Source: Streptomyces seoulensis (lineage in GTDB: Bacteria > Actinomycetota > Actinomycetes > Streptomycetales > Streptomycetaceae). Taken from it: 64,000 nucleotides of DNA. Position numbers and translations under genes: made by a program. Position 1 is the stretch's first letter. Each line of letters opens with the position of its first letter. Below, one piece after another: positions 17,630 through 25,588 of this stretch. The stretch is taken from the NCBI RefSeq assembly GCF_004328625.1, contig NZ_CP032229.1:868001-932000 (forward strand). The letters are read 5' to 3'. The notes beneath the pieces were generated by a model. It was not told the origin of the DNA, made no database searches, and worked only from the letters and a program-made list of their open reading frames with translations.

Positions 17630-17671
17630 GACGGGAATCCTCCCAGAGACGGGCCACTGGACGCACTCTAT

Positions 17672-17694
17672 CTATCAGGCAGGGTCCCTGATAG
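17672..17694. promoter_or_regulatory. Candidate ROK operator in the divergent promoter region
   Basis: CTATCAGG (17672-17679) and CCTGATAG (17687-17694) form a perfect 8-bp inverted repeat with 7-bp spacer, centred in the 121-nt gap between the ROK and MFS genes. It overlaps a possible plus-strand -10 (TAGTTT, 17692-17697) and abuts a minus-strand -10 (TAGAGT, 17665-17670). Confidence 0.5.
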
Positions 17695-17750
17695 TTTGCG
17701 CGGGTGCCGAGGACGGTACAGCGAGCGACTCCCTGGGGAGGGACGTGACA

Positions 17751-18962
17751 ATGGGTGACGTGAGCCGGCCGGCCGGGGAGGTCAGGCGCGCCCGGTACGC
17801 CGTGGCCGCCGTGTTCGCCGTGCACGGCGCGGTGACGGGATCGTTCGCCACCCGCGTGCCGTGGATCCAGGAGCACGCGGGGCTCAGCGCGGGACAGCTG
17901 GGCTTCGCGCTCGCCTTCACGGCGCTCGGGGCCTCCGTCGCGATGCCGCTGGCGGGCCGGATCAGCCACCGCTTCGGCAGCCGTACGGCCCTGCGCGGGC
18001 TGCTCGCGCTGTGGACGCTCTCGCTGGTACTGCCCTCGCTGGCGCCGAACCTGCTCACGCTGTGCCTGGGGATGTTCGCCTACGGCGCCGCCTCCGGCAT
18101 GGCGGACGTGGTGATGAACGCGCTCGGGGTGGAGGTCGAGCGGCTGCTCGGGAAGTCGATCATGTCGGGACTGCACGGCATGTGGAGCACGGGCGCGCTG
18201 ATCGGCTCGGCGGCGGGCACGCTGGCCGCGCATCTCGGCTCGGACGCCCGGCTGCACCATCTGCTGGCCGCCGCCGTGCTCACCCTGCTCGGCCAGCTGG
18301 CCTGCGCCTGGGTGCTGGACGTACAGCCCGCCGAGGACGAGGAGCCGCCGCCGAGGTTCGCGCTGCCGCCCCGCTCGGCCCTGCTGATCGGCGCGGTCGG
18401 CTTCTGCGCGGTGTTCGCCGAGGGGGCGAGCCTGGACTGGTCGGCGGTGTTCCTGCGGGACCGGCTGGACGGCTCGCCGGGCCTGGCGGCGGCCACCACG
18501 ACCGGGTTCATGCTGACCATGGCCGTCGCCCGGATCGCCGGGGACGCGGTGGTGAACCGCTTCGGCGCGGTCCGTACGGTCCGGTCGGGCGGGCTGCTCG
18601 CCGGGGTGGGCGGGCTGCTGGTGGTCCTCGCGGACCGGCCACCGCTGGCCATGACCGGCTTCGCGCTGATGGGGCTCGGCATCGCGGTGGTCGTCCCGCT
18701 GTGCTTCGCGGCGGCCGGGCACTCCGGACCCAACCCGAGCCAGGCCATCGCGGGCGTGGCGACCATCACCTACACCTCGGGACTGGTCGCGCCGAGCCTG
18801 ATCGGCGGGGTGGCCGAGGCGACCAGCCTGACCGTGTCGTTCGTCGTGGTCACCGTGCTGGCCTGCGCGCTGGCCGGGTTCGCGGGCGTACTGCGCACCG
18901 CCGAGCGCGGGGGCGGCGAGGTCAGCCGGCAGGCCGCAGCAGTTCCCGGCCCGCCTGCCTGA
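17751..18962 (+). CDS. Major facilitator superfamily transporter
   Basis: A 403-residue membrane protein with 12 hydrophobic segments, from ATG 17751; GGGGAGG lies 9 nt upstream. The loop 2-3 motif is GRISHRFGSRTALRG, the MFS motif A, and the second half repeats it as ARIAGDAVVNRFGAVRTVRSGG. The RVPWIQEHAGLSAGQLGFALAF and SGMADVVMNALGVEVERLLGKSIMSGLHG segments resemble the YbjJ/fucose-permease-like branch often found beside ROK or sugar-type regulators. Substrate is unknown; a sugar or efflux role would fit the ROK neighbour. It converges with the thioesterase gene and overlaps it by 41 nt. Confidence 0.85.
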   Translation: MGDVSRPAGEVRRARYAVAAVFAVHGAVTGSFATRVPWIQEHAGLSAGQLGFALAFTALGASVAMPLAGRISHRFGSRTALRGLLALWTLSLVLPSLAPNLLTLCLGMFAYGAASGMADVVMNALGVEVERLLGKSIMSGLHGMWSTGALIGSAAGTLAAHLGSDARLHHLLAAAVLTLLGQLACAWVLDVQPAEDEEPPPRFALPPRSALLIGAVGFCAVFAEGASLDWSAVFLRDRLDGSPGLAAATTTGFMLTMAVARIAGDAVVNRFGAVRTVRSGGLLAGVGGLLVVLADRPPLAMTGFALMGLGIAVVVPLCFAAAGHSGPNPSQAIAGVATITYTSGLVAPSLIGGVAEATSLTVSFVVVTVLACALAGFAGVLRTAERGGGEVSRQAAAVPGPPA

Positions 18963-19380
18963 ACCCCTCGCTCCAGGGCGCGGGCCGCAGCGTGTCCGCG
19001 TCCAGCCGGACCAGGACGCGGGTGCCGCGCGCGTAGGTCGTGGCGCCGTCGGCCGAGCAGAGCCGGAAGCCGTAGGTGAGGCCGGTGGTGCCGAGCCGGT
19101 CCAGCCAGAGGTGGACTGCGTAGACGCCGGGGCGGGTGACGGGCGCCTCATAGCCGATGACGAGTTCGCGGACCGCGTTGCAGGCGTCGCCGGCCGCCGC
19201 CCAGTCGCCGTCGAAGCGGACCCCGCGCGCGCTCCACAGCTCGGTCCAGGCCCGCTCGACCAGCAGCGGGTAGCGGGCGTTGTGCAGCAGCCCGAGTGCG
19301 TCCAGGTCGTCGAAGTGCACGGCGACGGGGACGAGTTGGCCGTACGGGACGGTGGGAGCGGTCGGGGCTTCGGCGGTCAC
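18922..19380 (-). CDS. Acyl-CoA thioesterase, hotdog fold (4HBT/YbgC type)
   Basis: A 152-residue protein from GTG 19380. The active-site region VHFDDLDALGLLHNARYPLLVERA is the 4-hydroxybenzoyl-CoA thioesterase signature (D-x-D-x-xG-x-xNxxY-x-xE-x-A, with DLDALGLLHNARYP). The second half, GVYAVHLWLDRLGTTGLTYGFRL, forms the hotdog beta-sheet. It hydrolyses an acyl-CoA whose chain is not predictable. Its 3' end overlaps the MFS gene by 41 nt on the opposite strand. A TetR-type operator overlaps its likely -10. Confidence 0.82.
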   Translation of the reverse strand: MTAEAPTAPTVPYGQLVPVAVHFDDLDALGLLHNARYPLLVERAWTELWSARGVRFDGDWAAAGDACNAVRELVIGYEAPVTRPGVYAVHLWLDRLGTTGLTYGFRLCSADGATTYARGTRVLVRLDADTLRPAPWSEGFRQAGRELLRPAG

Positions 19381-19437
19381 GGGCGGGGCTCCTGGGCACG
19401 GTGGGCGGGGCGGCGCACGCCCCCGGACCTCACCATA

Positions 19438-19453
19438 CTAAGCGACCGCTCAG
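19438..19453 (-). promoter_or_regulatory. Candidate TetR-type operator overlapping the thioesterase promoter
   Basis: CTAAGCGACCGCTCAG is a near-palindrome (CTAAGCG against CTGAGCGG on the other strand). Half-sites of this kind occur in TetR operators ahead of actinobacterial acyl-CoA genes. Read on the minus strand it runs into TAGTAT, a good -10, 56 nt upstream of the GTG at 19380. Confidence 0.4.
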
Positions 19454-19601
19454 GACCTCTGAGGGGGAACTCCCCTGGTCAGGACGGGGTCCCCGGACAC
19501 CCGTTCCCGGCGCGCGAGGGGCACCGCGGGCGCGAAGCGCACCTTCGTACCCCTGACAATGGTGCGGACCCTCTTCAGTACAGAGAAAGCGAAACCCCAC
19601 C

Positions 19602-20996
19602 ATGGACCTCGGCGTGCGCTGGAAGCTGCACGGTGACGGGAAGAGTCCCGCACCCGGAGCGGTGGTACGCCCCGACGAACGGCTGACCTGGCCGCGCACG
19701 GTGGGCCTGGGCGCCCAGCACGTCGTGGCGATGTTCGGCGCCTCCTTCGTCGCCCCCGTGCTCATGGGCCTGGACCCCAACCTGGCGATCATGATGTCGG
19801 GTGTGGCGACGGTGATCTTCCTGCTCGCCACGCGCGGCCGGGTCCCCAGCTACCTGGGCTGCTCGCTGTCCTTCGTGGGCGTGGCGGCGGTGATCCGCGC
19901 GGACGGCGGCAGCAGCGCCACCGTGACCGGCGCGATCCTCGTGGTCGGCGTGGTGCTGTTCCTGGTGGGTCTCGCGGTGCAGAAGTTCGGCGCGCGGATC
20001 ATCCACGCCGCGATGCCGCCGATCGTCACGGGCGCCGTGGTCATGCTGATCGGCTTCAACCTGGCGCCGGTCACCGCGACGACGTACTGGCCGCAGGACC
20101 AGTGGACGGCGCTGCTGGTGATGCTGTTCACCGGTCTGGCCGTGGTCTGCCTGCGCGGTTTCTGGTCGCGCATCGCCATCTTCCTGGGCCTGGTGTTCGG
20201 CTACCTGATCTCCTGGATCTTCGACCTGACCCTCGGCAAGATCCACTCGGCGGACGCGAGCGGCAAGGTCACCGACCACTGGCGCCTGGACCTCTCCGGC
20301 GTCTCCAAGGCGGACTGGATCGGCCTGCCCACCTTCCACGGGCCCACCTTCCAGTGGTCGGCGATCCTGGTCGCGCTGCCCGTGGTGATCGCGCTGGTCG
20401 CGGAGAACGCGGGCCACGTCAAGGCGGTCGGCGAGATGACCGGCGACTCGCTGGACGACAAGCTCGGTACCGCGATCTCGGCGGACGGCATCGCCTCGGT
20501 GCTCTCCACCGCCGTGGGCGGCCCGCCGAACACCACCTACTCCGAGAACATCGGCGTGATGGCCGCGACCCGCGTCTACTCCACGGCCGCCTACTGGGCC
20601 GCCGCCTGCTTCGCCCTGCTGTTCGGCGTCTGCCCCAAGTTCGGCGCCGTGGTGGCCGCGATCCCCGGCGGTGTCCTCGGCGGCATCACGGTCATCCTGT
20701 ACGGCATGATCGGCCTGCTCGGCGCGCAGATCTGGCTGCACGGCAAGGTGGACCTGCGCAATCCGCTGAACCTGGTCCCGGCGGCCGCGGGCATCATCAT
20801 CGGCGTCGGCAACGTCACCATGAAGTTCACCGACACCTTCTCGCTGAGCGGGATCGCGCTGGGCACCCTGGTCGTCATCACCGGCTACCACGCCCTGCGC
20901 GCCTTCGCCCCGGCCCACCTCAAGACGCAGCAGCCGCTGCTGGACGAGGGCACCTCGTCGTACGACAAGCCGGCGGACGGTCCCGGCACGCCGTAG
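19602..20996 (+). CDS. Uracil/xanthine permease (NCS2 family, UraA-like)
   Basis: A 464-residue nucleobase:cation symporter with about 14 membrane segments. Signatures are GLGAQHVVAMFGASFVAPVLMGL (helix 1), the QKFGARIIHAAMPPIVTGAVV segment, and the substrate helix ENAGHVKAVGEMTGDSLDD preceded by ALVAEN, plus NTTYSENIGVMAATRVYS; the E-N-x-G-H and N-T-T-Y-S-E-N motifs match uracil carriers rather than xanthine ones. Start is ATG 19602 with only a weak AGAGAAAG upstream. A hairpin follows. It would complement the de novo UMP pathway encoded at 43-54 kb by salvage uptake. Confidence 0.9.
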   Translation: MDLGVRWKLHGDGKSPAPGAVVRPDERLTWPRTVGLGAQHVVAMFGASFVAPVLMGLDPNLAIMMSGVATVIFLLATRGRVPSYLGCSLSFVGVAAVIRADGGSSATVTGAILVVGVVLFLVGLAVQKFGARIIHAAMPPIVTGAVVMLIGFNLAPVTATTYWPQDQWTALLVMLFTGLAVVCLRGFWSRIAIFLGLVFGYLISWIFDLTLGKIHSADASGKVTDHWRLDLSGVSKADWIGLPTFHGPTFQWSAILVALPVVIALVAENAGHVKAVGEMTGDSLDDKLGTAISADGIASVLSTAVGGPPNTTYSENIGVMAATRVYSTAAYWAAACFALLFGVCPKFGAVVAAIPGGVLGGITVILYGMIGLLGAQIWLHGKVDLRNPLNLVPAAAGIIIGVGNVTMKFTDTFSLSGIALGTLVVITGYHALRAFAPAHLKTQQPLLDEGTSSYDKPADGPGTP

Positions 20997-21006
20997 CGGC
21001 GCGCGT

Positions 21007-21049
21007 ACCGGCCCGGCGTTCGCTCGTTCCGGCGAAGCACCGGGCCGGT
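21007..21049 (+). terminator. Terminator after the uracil permease gene
   Basis: ACCGGCCCGG (21007-21016) and CCGGGCCGGT (21040-21049) form a perfect 10-bp stem; a nested TTCGC/GCGAA stem lengthens it. It starts 10 nt past the stop codon at 20996. Confidence 0.65.
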
Positions 21050-21087
21050 CGGCCCACCGGCCGGTGCGCGGCTGCCACCCTTCCCCC

Positions 21088-21783
21088 ATGGTGCTGCCGC
21101 GATACTCCACCACCCCCGTCGACGCCGTCCTGAACCGGATGCGCGCGCTCGACGCGGCACTTCCCGGGCAGGACGGGGTCGCCGTCTTCAACCGGGTCTA
21201 CCTCACCGTCACCGAGGAGGTGGACCGGCGGCTGGACGCCGGGGAGTTCCCGGACCCGTGCGCGGCGGCCGCACTGGACGTCCGGTTCGCGGAGCGCTAC
21301 CTCGCCGCCGTGGACGCGGTCGAGGACGACCGCAGGCCGCCCGCCTGCTGGCGCCCGCTGTTCCAGCTCCGCCGCCACCCCGGCGTACGGCCCCTGCAGT
21401 TCGCGCTGGCCGGCATCAACGCCCATATCGGGCACGATCTGGCGCTCGCCGTGGTCGACACCTGCCGGGTGCTGGGGTGCGCGCCGGCCGAGCTGGAGGA
21501 CGAGTTCGACCGGGTCGGCGAGCTGCTGGCCGAGCTGGAGGAGCGCATCCGCGAGGATCTGATGCCGGGTCCCGACCTGCTCCAGATCGCCGACCCGATC
21601 ACACATCTGCTGGGCGCGTGGAGCCTGGAGCGGGCCCGCGACGCCACCTGGTCGGCGGCCCGGGTGCTGTGGGCGCTGCGCCGCTGCGGCGACATGGCCG
21701 AGGAGTTCACCACCCGGCTGGACGCGGCGGTCGGCTTCGCGGGGCGGATGCTGCTGACACCGCTGGGTGACTGCGGGGACTGA
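21088..21783 (+). CDS. DUF5995 family protein
   Basis: A 231-residue soluble, largely helical protein. ATG 21088 (MVLPRYSTTPVDAVLNRM) is preferred; GTG 21064 in frame would add eight residues. Neither has a good ribosome site, so leaderless translation is possible. Family marks seen are FNRVYLTVTEEV, FAERYLAAVD, FQLRRHPGVRPLQFALAGINAHIGHDLALAVVDTC and AWSLERARDATW. Proteins of this family are widespread in actinobacteria with no known function; the N-A-H-I-x-H-D-L-A motif could bind a metal, which is my inference. It follows the uracil permease terminator on the same strand. Confidence 0.7.
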   Translation: MVLPRYSTTPVDAVLNRMRALDAALPGQDGVAVFNRVYLTVTEEVDRRLDAGEFPDPCAAAALDVRFAERYLAAVDAVEDDRRPPACWRPLFQLRRHPGVRPLQFALAGINAHIGHDLALAVVDTCRVLGCAPAELEDEFDRVGELLAELEERIREDLMPGPDLLQIADPITHLLGAWSLERARDATWSAARVLWALRRCGDMAEEFTTRLDAAVGFAGRMLLTPLGDCGD

Positions 21784-21792
21784 CGTGGCCTG

Positions 21793-21814
21793 AAGTCACT
21801 CCATCGGGTGACTT
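21793..21814. promoter_or_regulatory. Inverted repeat upstream of the LLM oxidoreductase
   Basis: AAGTCAC (21793-21799) and GTGACTT (21808-21814) are perfect 7-bp arms with an 8-bp spacer, about 60 nt upstream of the ATG at 21876. Weak for a terminator; the spacing suits a dimeric regulator. Confidence 0.3.
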
Positions 21815-21875
21815 ACGGAACACCCGGGCGAGGCCCGCGCGTTGAAGGGACATCCCGACGCGAAGGAGCACCGGT

Positions 21876-22808
21876 ATGACGACCAGGCTCGGCCTCGGCC
21901 TTCCCCAGATGCGCCAGTACGACCTCGGCAGGGACGTGCCCGACGTGGCACGCGCCGCCGAGGAGATCGGTTACGACAGCCTGTGGGTCTTCGAGCGGGC
22001 CCTGGTCCCCGAGCCCGCCACCCAGGGGCTGTACGGCATACCGGGTGTGCCCTGGCCGGACTACTACCGGGGCGTGGCCGACCCGCTGGTCACCCTCACC
22101 CTGGCCGCCACCGCGACCTCGCGGGCGGAGCTGGGCTCCAGCGTGCTGGTCGCCCCGCTGCACCTCCCCTTCCAGCTCGCCAAGTCGCTGGCCACCCTTG
22201 ACGCGGTGAGCGGCGGGCGGGTGATAGCGGGCTTCGGCACGGGCTGGTCCCTGGACGAGTACGCGGCCGCGGGGGTGCTCCCCTTCGAGGAGCGCGGCAC
22301 GGCACTGGACGAGGTGATCGCGGTGTGCCGGGCGGTGTGGGGTCCCGATCCGGTCGTCCATCACGGCAAGACCACCGACATCGCCTCCGCGATCGTGGGC
22401 CCGAAGCCGGTGCGGCCGATCCCGGTCCTGCTGGCGGCGGCCAACCGGCGGGCGATGCGACGGCTGGTGGAGCGGGCCGACGGCTGGCTGCCCGGCGCCT
22501 ACGGTCCCGAGCAGCTCGCCGCCCAGTGGCGCGACCTGCGGGAGCTGGCCGAGGAAGCCGGGCGCACCGAGCCCGTCCGTACCGTCATCCGGGTCAACGC
22601 GCGTGTGGCCGCCAAGCCGAAACCCGGCCCGGACCGTGCGCTGTTCGAGGGTGACACCGACCAGATCGCGGCCGACATCGCCGCGCACACCGGCATCGTT
22701 CCGGACGCGGAGATACTCCTCGACGTCCAGAGCGAGGCGCGGGACGCGGCCGAGCTGAAGGACACCGCCGCCGAGCTGTACGAGAAGGCGCGGGCGGCCG
22801 GGGTCTGA
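21876..22808 (+). CDS. LLM-class F420-dependent oxidoreductase
   Basis: A 310-residue luciferase-like TIM-barrel protein from ATG 21876 behind GAAGGAG. It shows the actinobacterial TIGR03619-like pattern: LGLGLPQMRQYD at the N-terminus, AEEIGYDSLWVFERAL, DPLVTLTLAATATSRAELGSSVL, and AGFGTGWSLDEYAAAGVLPFEERGTALDE, which is the flavin-loop G-x-G-W-s-x-x-E-y motif. Such enzymes use reduced F420 or FMN for hydride transfer to diverse substrates; the substrate is unknown. It converges with the amine oxidase gene across a terminator. Confidence 0.85.
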   Translation: MTTRLGLGLPQMRQYDLGRDVPDVARAAEEIGYDSLWVFERALVPEPATQGLYGIPGVPWPDYYRGVADPLVTLTLAATATSRAELGSSVLVAPLHLPFQLAKSLATLDAVSGGRVIAGFGTGWSLDEYAAAGVLPFEERGTALDEVIAVCRAVWGPDPVVHHGKTTDIASAIVGPKPVRPIPVLLAAANRRAMRRLVERADGWLPGAYGPEQLAAQWRDLRELAEEAGRTEPVRTVIRVNARVAAKPKPGPDRALFEGDTDQIAADIAAHTGIVPDAEILLDVQSEARDAAELKDTAAELYEKARAAGV

Positions 22809-22811
22809 ACC

Positions 22812-22842
22812 CCGGCCGGCCGCGCCCGGTCGAGCCGGCCGG
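22812..22842. terminator. Bidirectional terminator between convergent genes
   Basis: CCGGCCGGC (22812-22820) and GCCGGCCGG (22834-22842) form a 9-bp perfect stem in the 35-nt gap between the LLM gene and the amine oxidase gene. Confidence 0.6.
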
Positions 22843-22843
22843 C

Positions 22844-24556
22844 TCAGTCCTCGGGCAGCTCGACGGGCGCGATCTCGTCGTACACGTCGCCGGGGCCCGG
22901 GTTGGTCGGGTCGGTCTCGCCGCCGAAGTGCCGCATGACGCCCCAGACCGCGTTCAGCGCGGTCTGGACCGCGCCCTCGGCCCAGCCTGCCGTCCAGGAG
23001 ATGTCGTCACCGGCGAGGAAGACGCCCCGCTTGTCCTCGGGCAGCCGGTCCTGCATGAAGTGCGTGAACAGGCGGCGCTGGTAGCGGTAGTGGCCGGGCA
23101 GGTTGGCCTTGAACGCGCCCATGAAGTAGGGCTCGTTCTCCCAGGAGACGGTCACCGGGTTGCCGATGATGTGCTTCCGGATGTCGACCTTCGGGTAGAT
23201 CTCGCCGAGCGACTTCAGCATGACCTCCATCCGCTCGTTCGCGGACAGCGGCAGCCACTTCAGGCTGTCGTCGCACCAGGTGTAGGAGAGGCAGATGACG
23301 GCGGGCTTGTCCGGGCCCTCGTCCAGCAGGTAGGTGCCGCGCGTCATGCGGTCGGTGAGCGTCATCGACATGACGTCCCGGCCCGTCGGATTTCCCCTGT
23401 CGTCGACGGCCTTGTCCAGCCAGAACGGCCGGTCCACGGGTACGAACAGCTTGCTGGACTCCATGTAGTGGGTGCGCTCGATCGCGGTCCAGTGGTCGAT
23501 CGGGAAGAGCGAGTCGTCACAGGCGATCTTGGAGAGCAGCATCCAGGACTGCGCGGTGAAGATGGCCGCCCGGTAGGTCCGGATGTCCCCGTTCGCGTCA
23601 GTGACCGTGATCCGGTTGCCGGAGGTGCGGTTCAGCCGGGTCACGGCCGGGCGGGGCTCGCCGCCGACGTGCAGGGACGCCAGCGAGGTGCCGTAGGGCC
23701 AGTGGACGATCTTCTCCGGCTCGCGCTCCCACATCCGCAGCGGCAGCTGCTGGGAGCCGCCGACGATGCCCTGGTGGTGGTCGTCGGCCTCGGTGTAGAC
23801 GACGCGCAGGATCTCCAGGATGGAGTTGGGGAAGTCGGTGTCCCAGCCGCCGGTGCCGAAGCCGACCTGGCCGAAGATCTCGCGGTGCCGGAAGGACTTG
23901 AACGCCTCGGACTCGCAGAGGAAGCCGTAGAAGGTCTGGTTGTCGAGCTTCTCGACCAGCTTCGCCCAGATCTCGCGGATGCGCGGCACGTCACGCTCGC
24001 GCAGGGCGCGGTTCATGTCGGAGAAGTCGGCGCCCTCCTCCAGGCACCGGCCCCAGGCGGCGGCGACGTCCCGGTAGACCTGGGGCAGGTCCTCGACGGT
24101 CTCCGCGTAGTGCGACTCGCCCTTGAGGTCCACCACGGTCGACGGCGTGCCCTCGGCCAGCGGGTTGGGGAAGGGCCGGGTGCGCAGGCCGACGAGGTCG
24201 ATGTAGTGCTGGAGCGCCGTGGAGGACGGCGGGAAGCGCATCGCGCCCATCTCGGCGGTCAGCGACTCGTCGCAGCCCTCGAACCCGACGGTACGCAGCC
24301 GCCCGCCGAGCTGGTCGGCCTCGTAGACGACGGGCTTGAGGCCCATCTTCATCAGCTCGTACGCGGCGACGATGCCGGACAGGCCGCCGCCGATGACGGC
24401 GACCTCGGTGCCGTGCTCCGTCGCCGGTATCTGGCCGAGCCCCGCCGGGTGGGCGAGGAAGTCGTCGTAGGCGTAGGGGAAGTCCGGGCCGAACATGGTG
24501 ATCGGCGGCTGCTGCTCGTCGGCGTGCTCGACGGCGTTGGGCACCGTGGACGTCAT
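22844..24556 (-). CDS. FAD-dependent flavin monoamine oxidase / amino acid oxidase
   Basis: A 570-residue flavoprotein from ATG 24556. The dinucleotide motif is VIGGGLSGIVAAYELMKMG (residues ~50-68), followed by the second motif YEADQLGGRLRT and the MGAMRFPPSSTALQHYIDLVG stretch that marks L-amino acid oxidase and tryptophan/phenylalanine 2-monooxygenase relatives. The C-terminal FAD segment is GVFLAGDDISWTAGWAEGAVQTALNAV. There is no signal peptide. The nitrilase-type gene lies 51 nt upstream in the same operon. In IaaM/PAO-type enzymes the product is an amide, and an amidase follows in the pathway, so the pair may form such a two-step route; the substrate is not proven. Confidence 0.82.
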   Translation of the reverse strand: MTSTVPNAVEHADEQQPPITMFGPDFPYAYDDFLAHPAGLGQIPATEHGTEVAVIGGGLSGIVAAYELMKMGLKPVVYEADQLGGRLRTVGFEGCDESLTAEMGAMRFPPSSTALQHYIDLVGLRTRPFPNPLAEGTPSTVVDLKGESHYAETVEDLPQVYRDVAAAWGRCLEEGADFSDMNRALRERDVPRIREIWAKLVEKLDNQTFYGFLCESEAFKSFRHREIFGQVGFGTGGWDTDFPNSILEILRVVYTEADDHHQGIVGGSQQLPLRMWEREPEKIVHWPYGTSLASLHVGGEPRPAVTRLNRTSGNRITVTDANGDIRTYRAAIFTAQSWMLLSKIACDDSLFPIDHWTAIERTHYMESSKLFVPVDRPFWLDKAVDDRGNPTGRDVMSMTLTDRMTRGTYLLDEGPDKPAVICLSYTWCDDSLKWLPLSANERMEVMLKSLGEIYPKVDIRKHIIGNPVTVSWENEPYFMGAFKANLPGHYRYQRRLFTHFMQDRLPEDKRGVFLAGDDISWTAGWAEGAVQTALNAVWGVMRHFGGETDPTNPGPGDVYDEIAPVELPED

Positions 24557-24607
24557 GGGGTACGGACTCCTTGCGCGGAAGTACTGCGAGGAACTGTGGG
24601 GGGAGGT

Positions 24608-25402
24608 TCAGGCGGTGAGCGAGCCGTACAGACCGGGGCGGCGGTCGGCGAGGTACGGGTTGGCCGCGCGGGAGGCGGCCAGGAAGGCGGGATCCGCGTC
24701 GGCGAACACCAGGTCGGCCGAGGCGCGCCCGGCGCGGACGCGGGCCACCCCGTCGGGCCCGGCCAGCGTGGTGAGCCCGACGAACTCGAACTCCCCTTCC
24801 TGGCCGACCCGGTTGACGTAGGCCACGTACATCTGGTTCTCGAAGGCCCGCACCGGGATCATCGACTCCGGCACGAACTGGTACGGGTGCATCTGCGCGG
24901 TCGGCACGATCAGCAGGTCGGTGCCGGCCAGCGCGTGGGCGCGGACGTTCTCCGGGAACTCGACGTCGTAGCAGATCAGCAGGCCCACGGTGAGGCCGTT
25001 CAGCTCGGTCTGGACGACCTGGCGCCCGCCCGGTGTGAAGTGGTCGCGCTCGAAGCAGCCGAAGAGGTGGGTCTTGCGGTAGTTGGCGAGCCGGGCGCCC
25101 TCGGCCGAGATGATCTGGGCGGAGTTGTACACCGTGTCGCCGTCGCGCTCGGGGTAGCCGTAGGCGACGGCCAGGCCGTGCCGGGTGGCGATGTCGGCGA
25201 CCGCGTCGGCCGAGTCGCCGTCGGCGGGCTCGGCGAGGTGCGGGATCTCGCCGCCGATCGCGTACCCGGTCAGGAACATCTCCGGTGCCGCCAGCAGCCC
25301 GGCGCCCGCCTCGGCGGCGCGGCCCGCGGCCTCGTCGAGGACCTTGAGGTTCTCGGCGACGGAACCGGGGCGGCCGGAGCTCTGGAGCAGGGCGGTGCGC
25401 AT
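24608..25402 (-). CDS. Carbon-nitrogen hydrolase (nitrilase superfamily amidase)
   Basis: A 264-residue protein from ATG 25402. The catalytic triad of the superfamily is intact: Glu41 (APEMFLTGY), Lys111 (NYRKTHLFG) and Cys145 (LLICYDVEFPE). A motif near E120 (CFERDHFTPG) may hold the second glutamate. Members hydrolyse amides, nitriles or carbamoyl groups. It is the first gene of a two-gene unit with the FAD oxidase, which suggests it cleaves the amide that enzyme could produce. No riboswitch is seen; three CGTTGCG heptamers lie upstream (25496-25555). Confidence 0.88.
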   Translation of the reverse strand: MRTALLQSSGRPGSVAENLKVLDEAAGRAAEAGAGLLAAPEMFLTGYAIGGEIPHLAEPADGDSADAVADIATRHGLAVAYGYPERDGDTVYNSAQIISAEGARLANYRKTHLFGCFERDHFTPGGRQVVQTELNGLTVGLLICYDVEFPENVRAHALAGTDLLIVPTAQMHPYQFVPESMIPVRAFENQMYVAYVNRVGQEGEFEFVGLTTLAGPDGVARVRAGRASADLVFADADPAFLAASRAANPYLADRRPGLYGSLTA

Positions 25403-25495
25403 GGGTGTTCCTCACCGGGAAAAAGGGGGATTCGGGGGGCATCGGGAAGCCAGTAAGACGGTACGGTCGGCGCGCTCACCCGGACAAGAAGCACC

Positions 25496-25555
25496 CGTTG
25501 CGCGCCGGTGCGCGGTTCGTTGCGTCGAGGGCCCCCGCGACGGCGATTCGTTGCG
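25496..25555. repeat. Three CGTTGCG heptamers upstream of the nitrilase gene
   Basis: CGTTGCG occurs at 25496-25502, 25518-25524 and 25549-25555, the latter two within TTCGTTGCG. Spacings of 22 and 31 bp are about two and three helical turns. They lie in the gene-free stretch 25403-25588 between the nitrilase start and the DUF742 gene. Confidence 0.3.
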
Positions 25556-25588
25556 CGTGCCCCTAGGGTGCACGCGCGTAGACAACGG

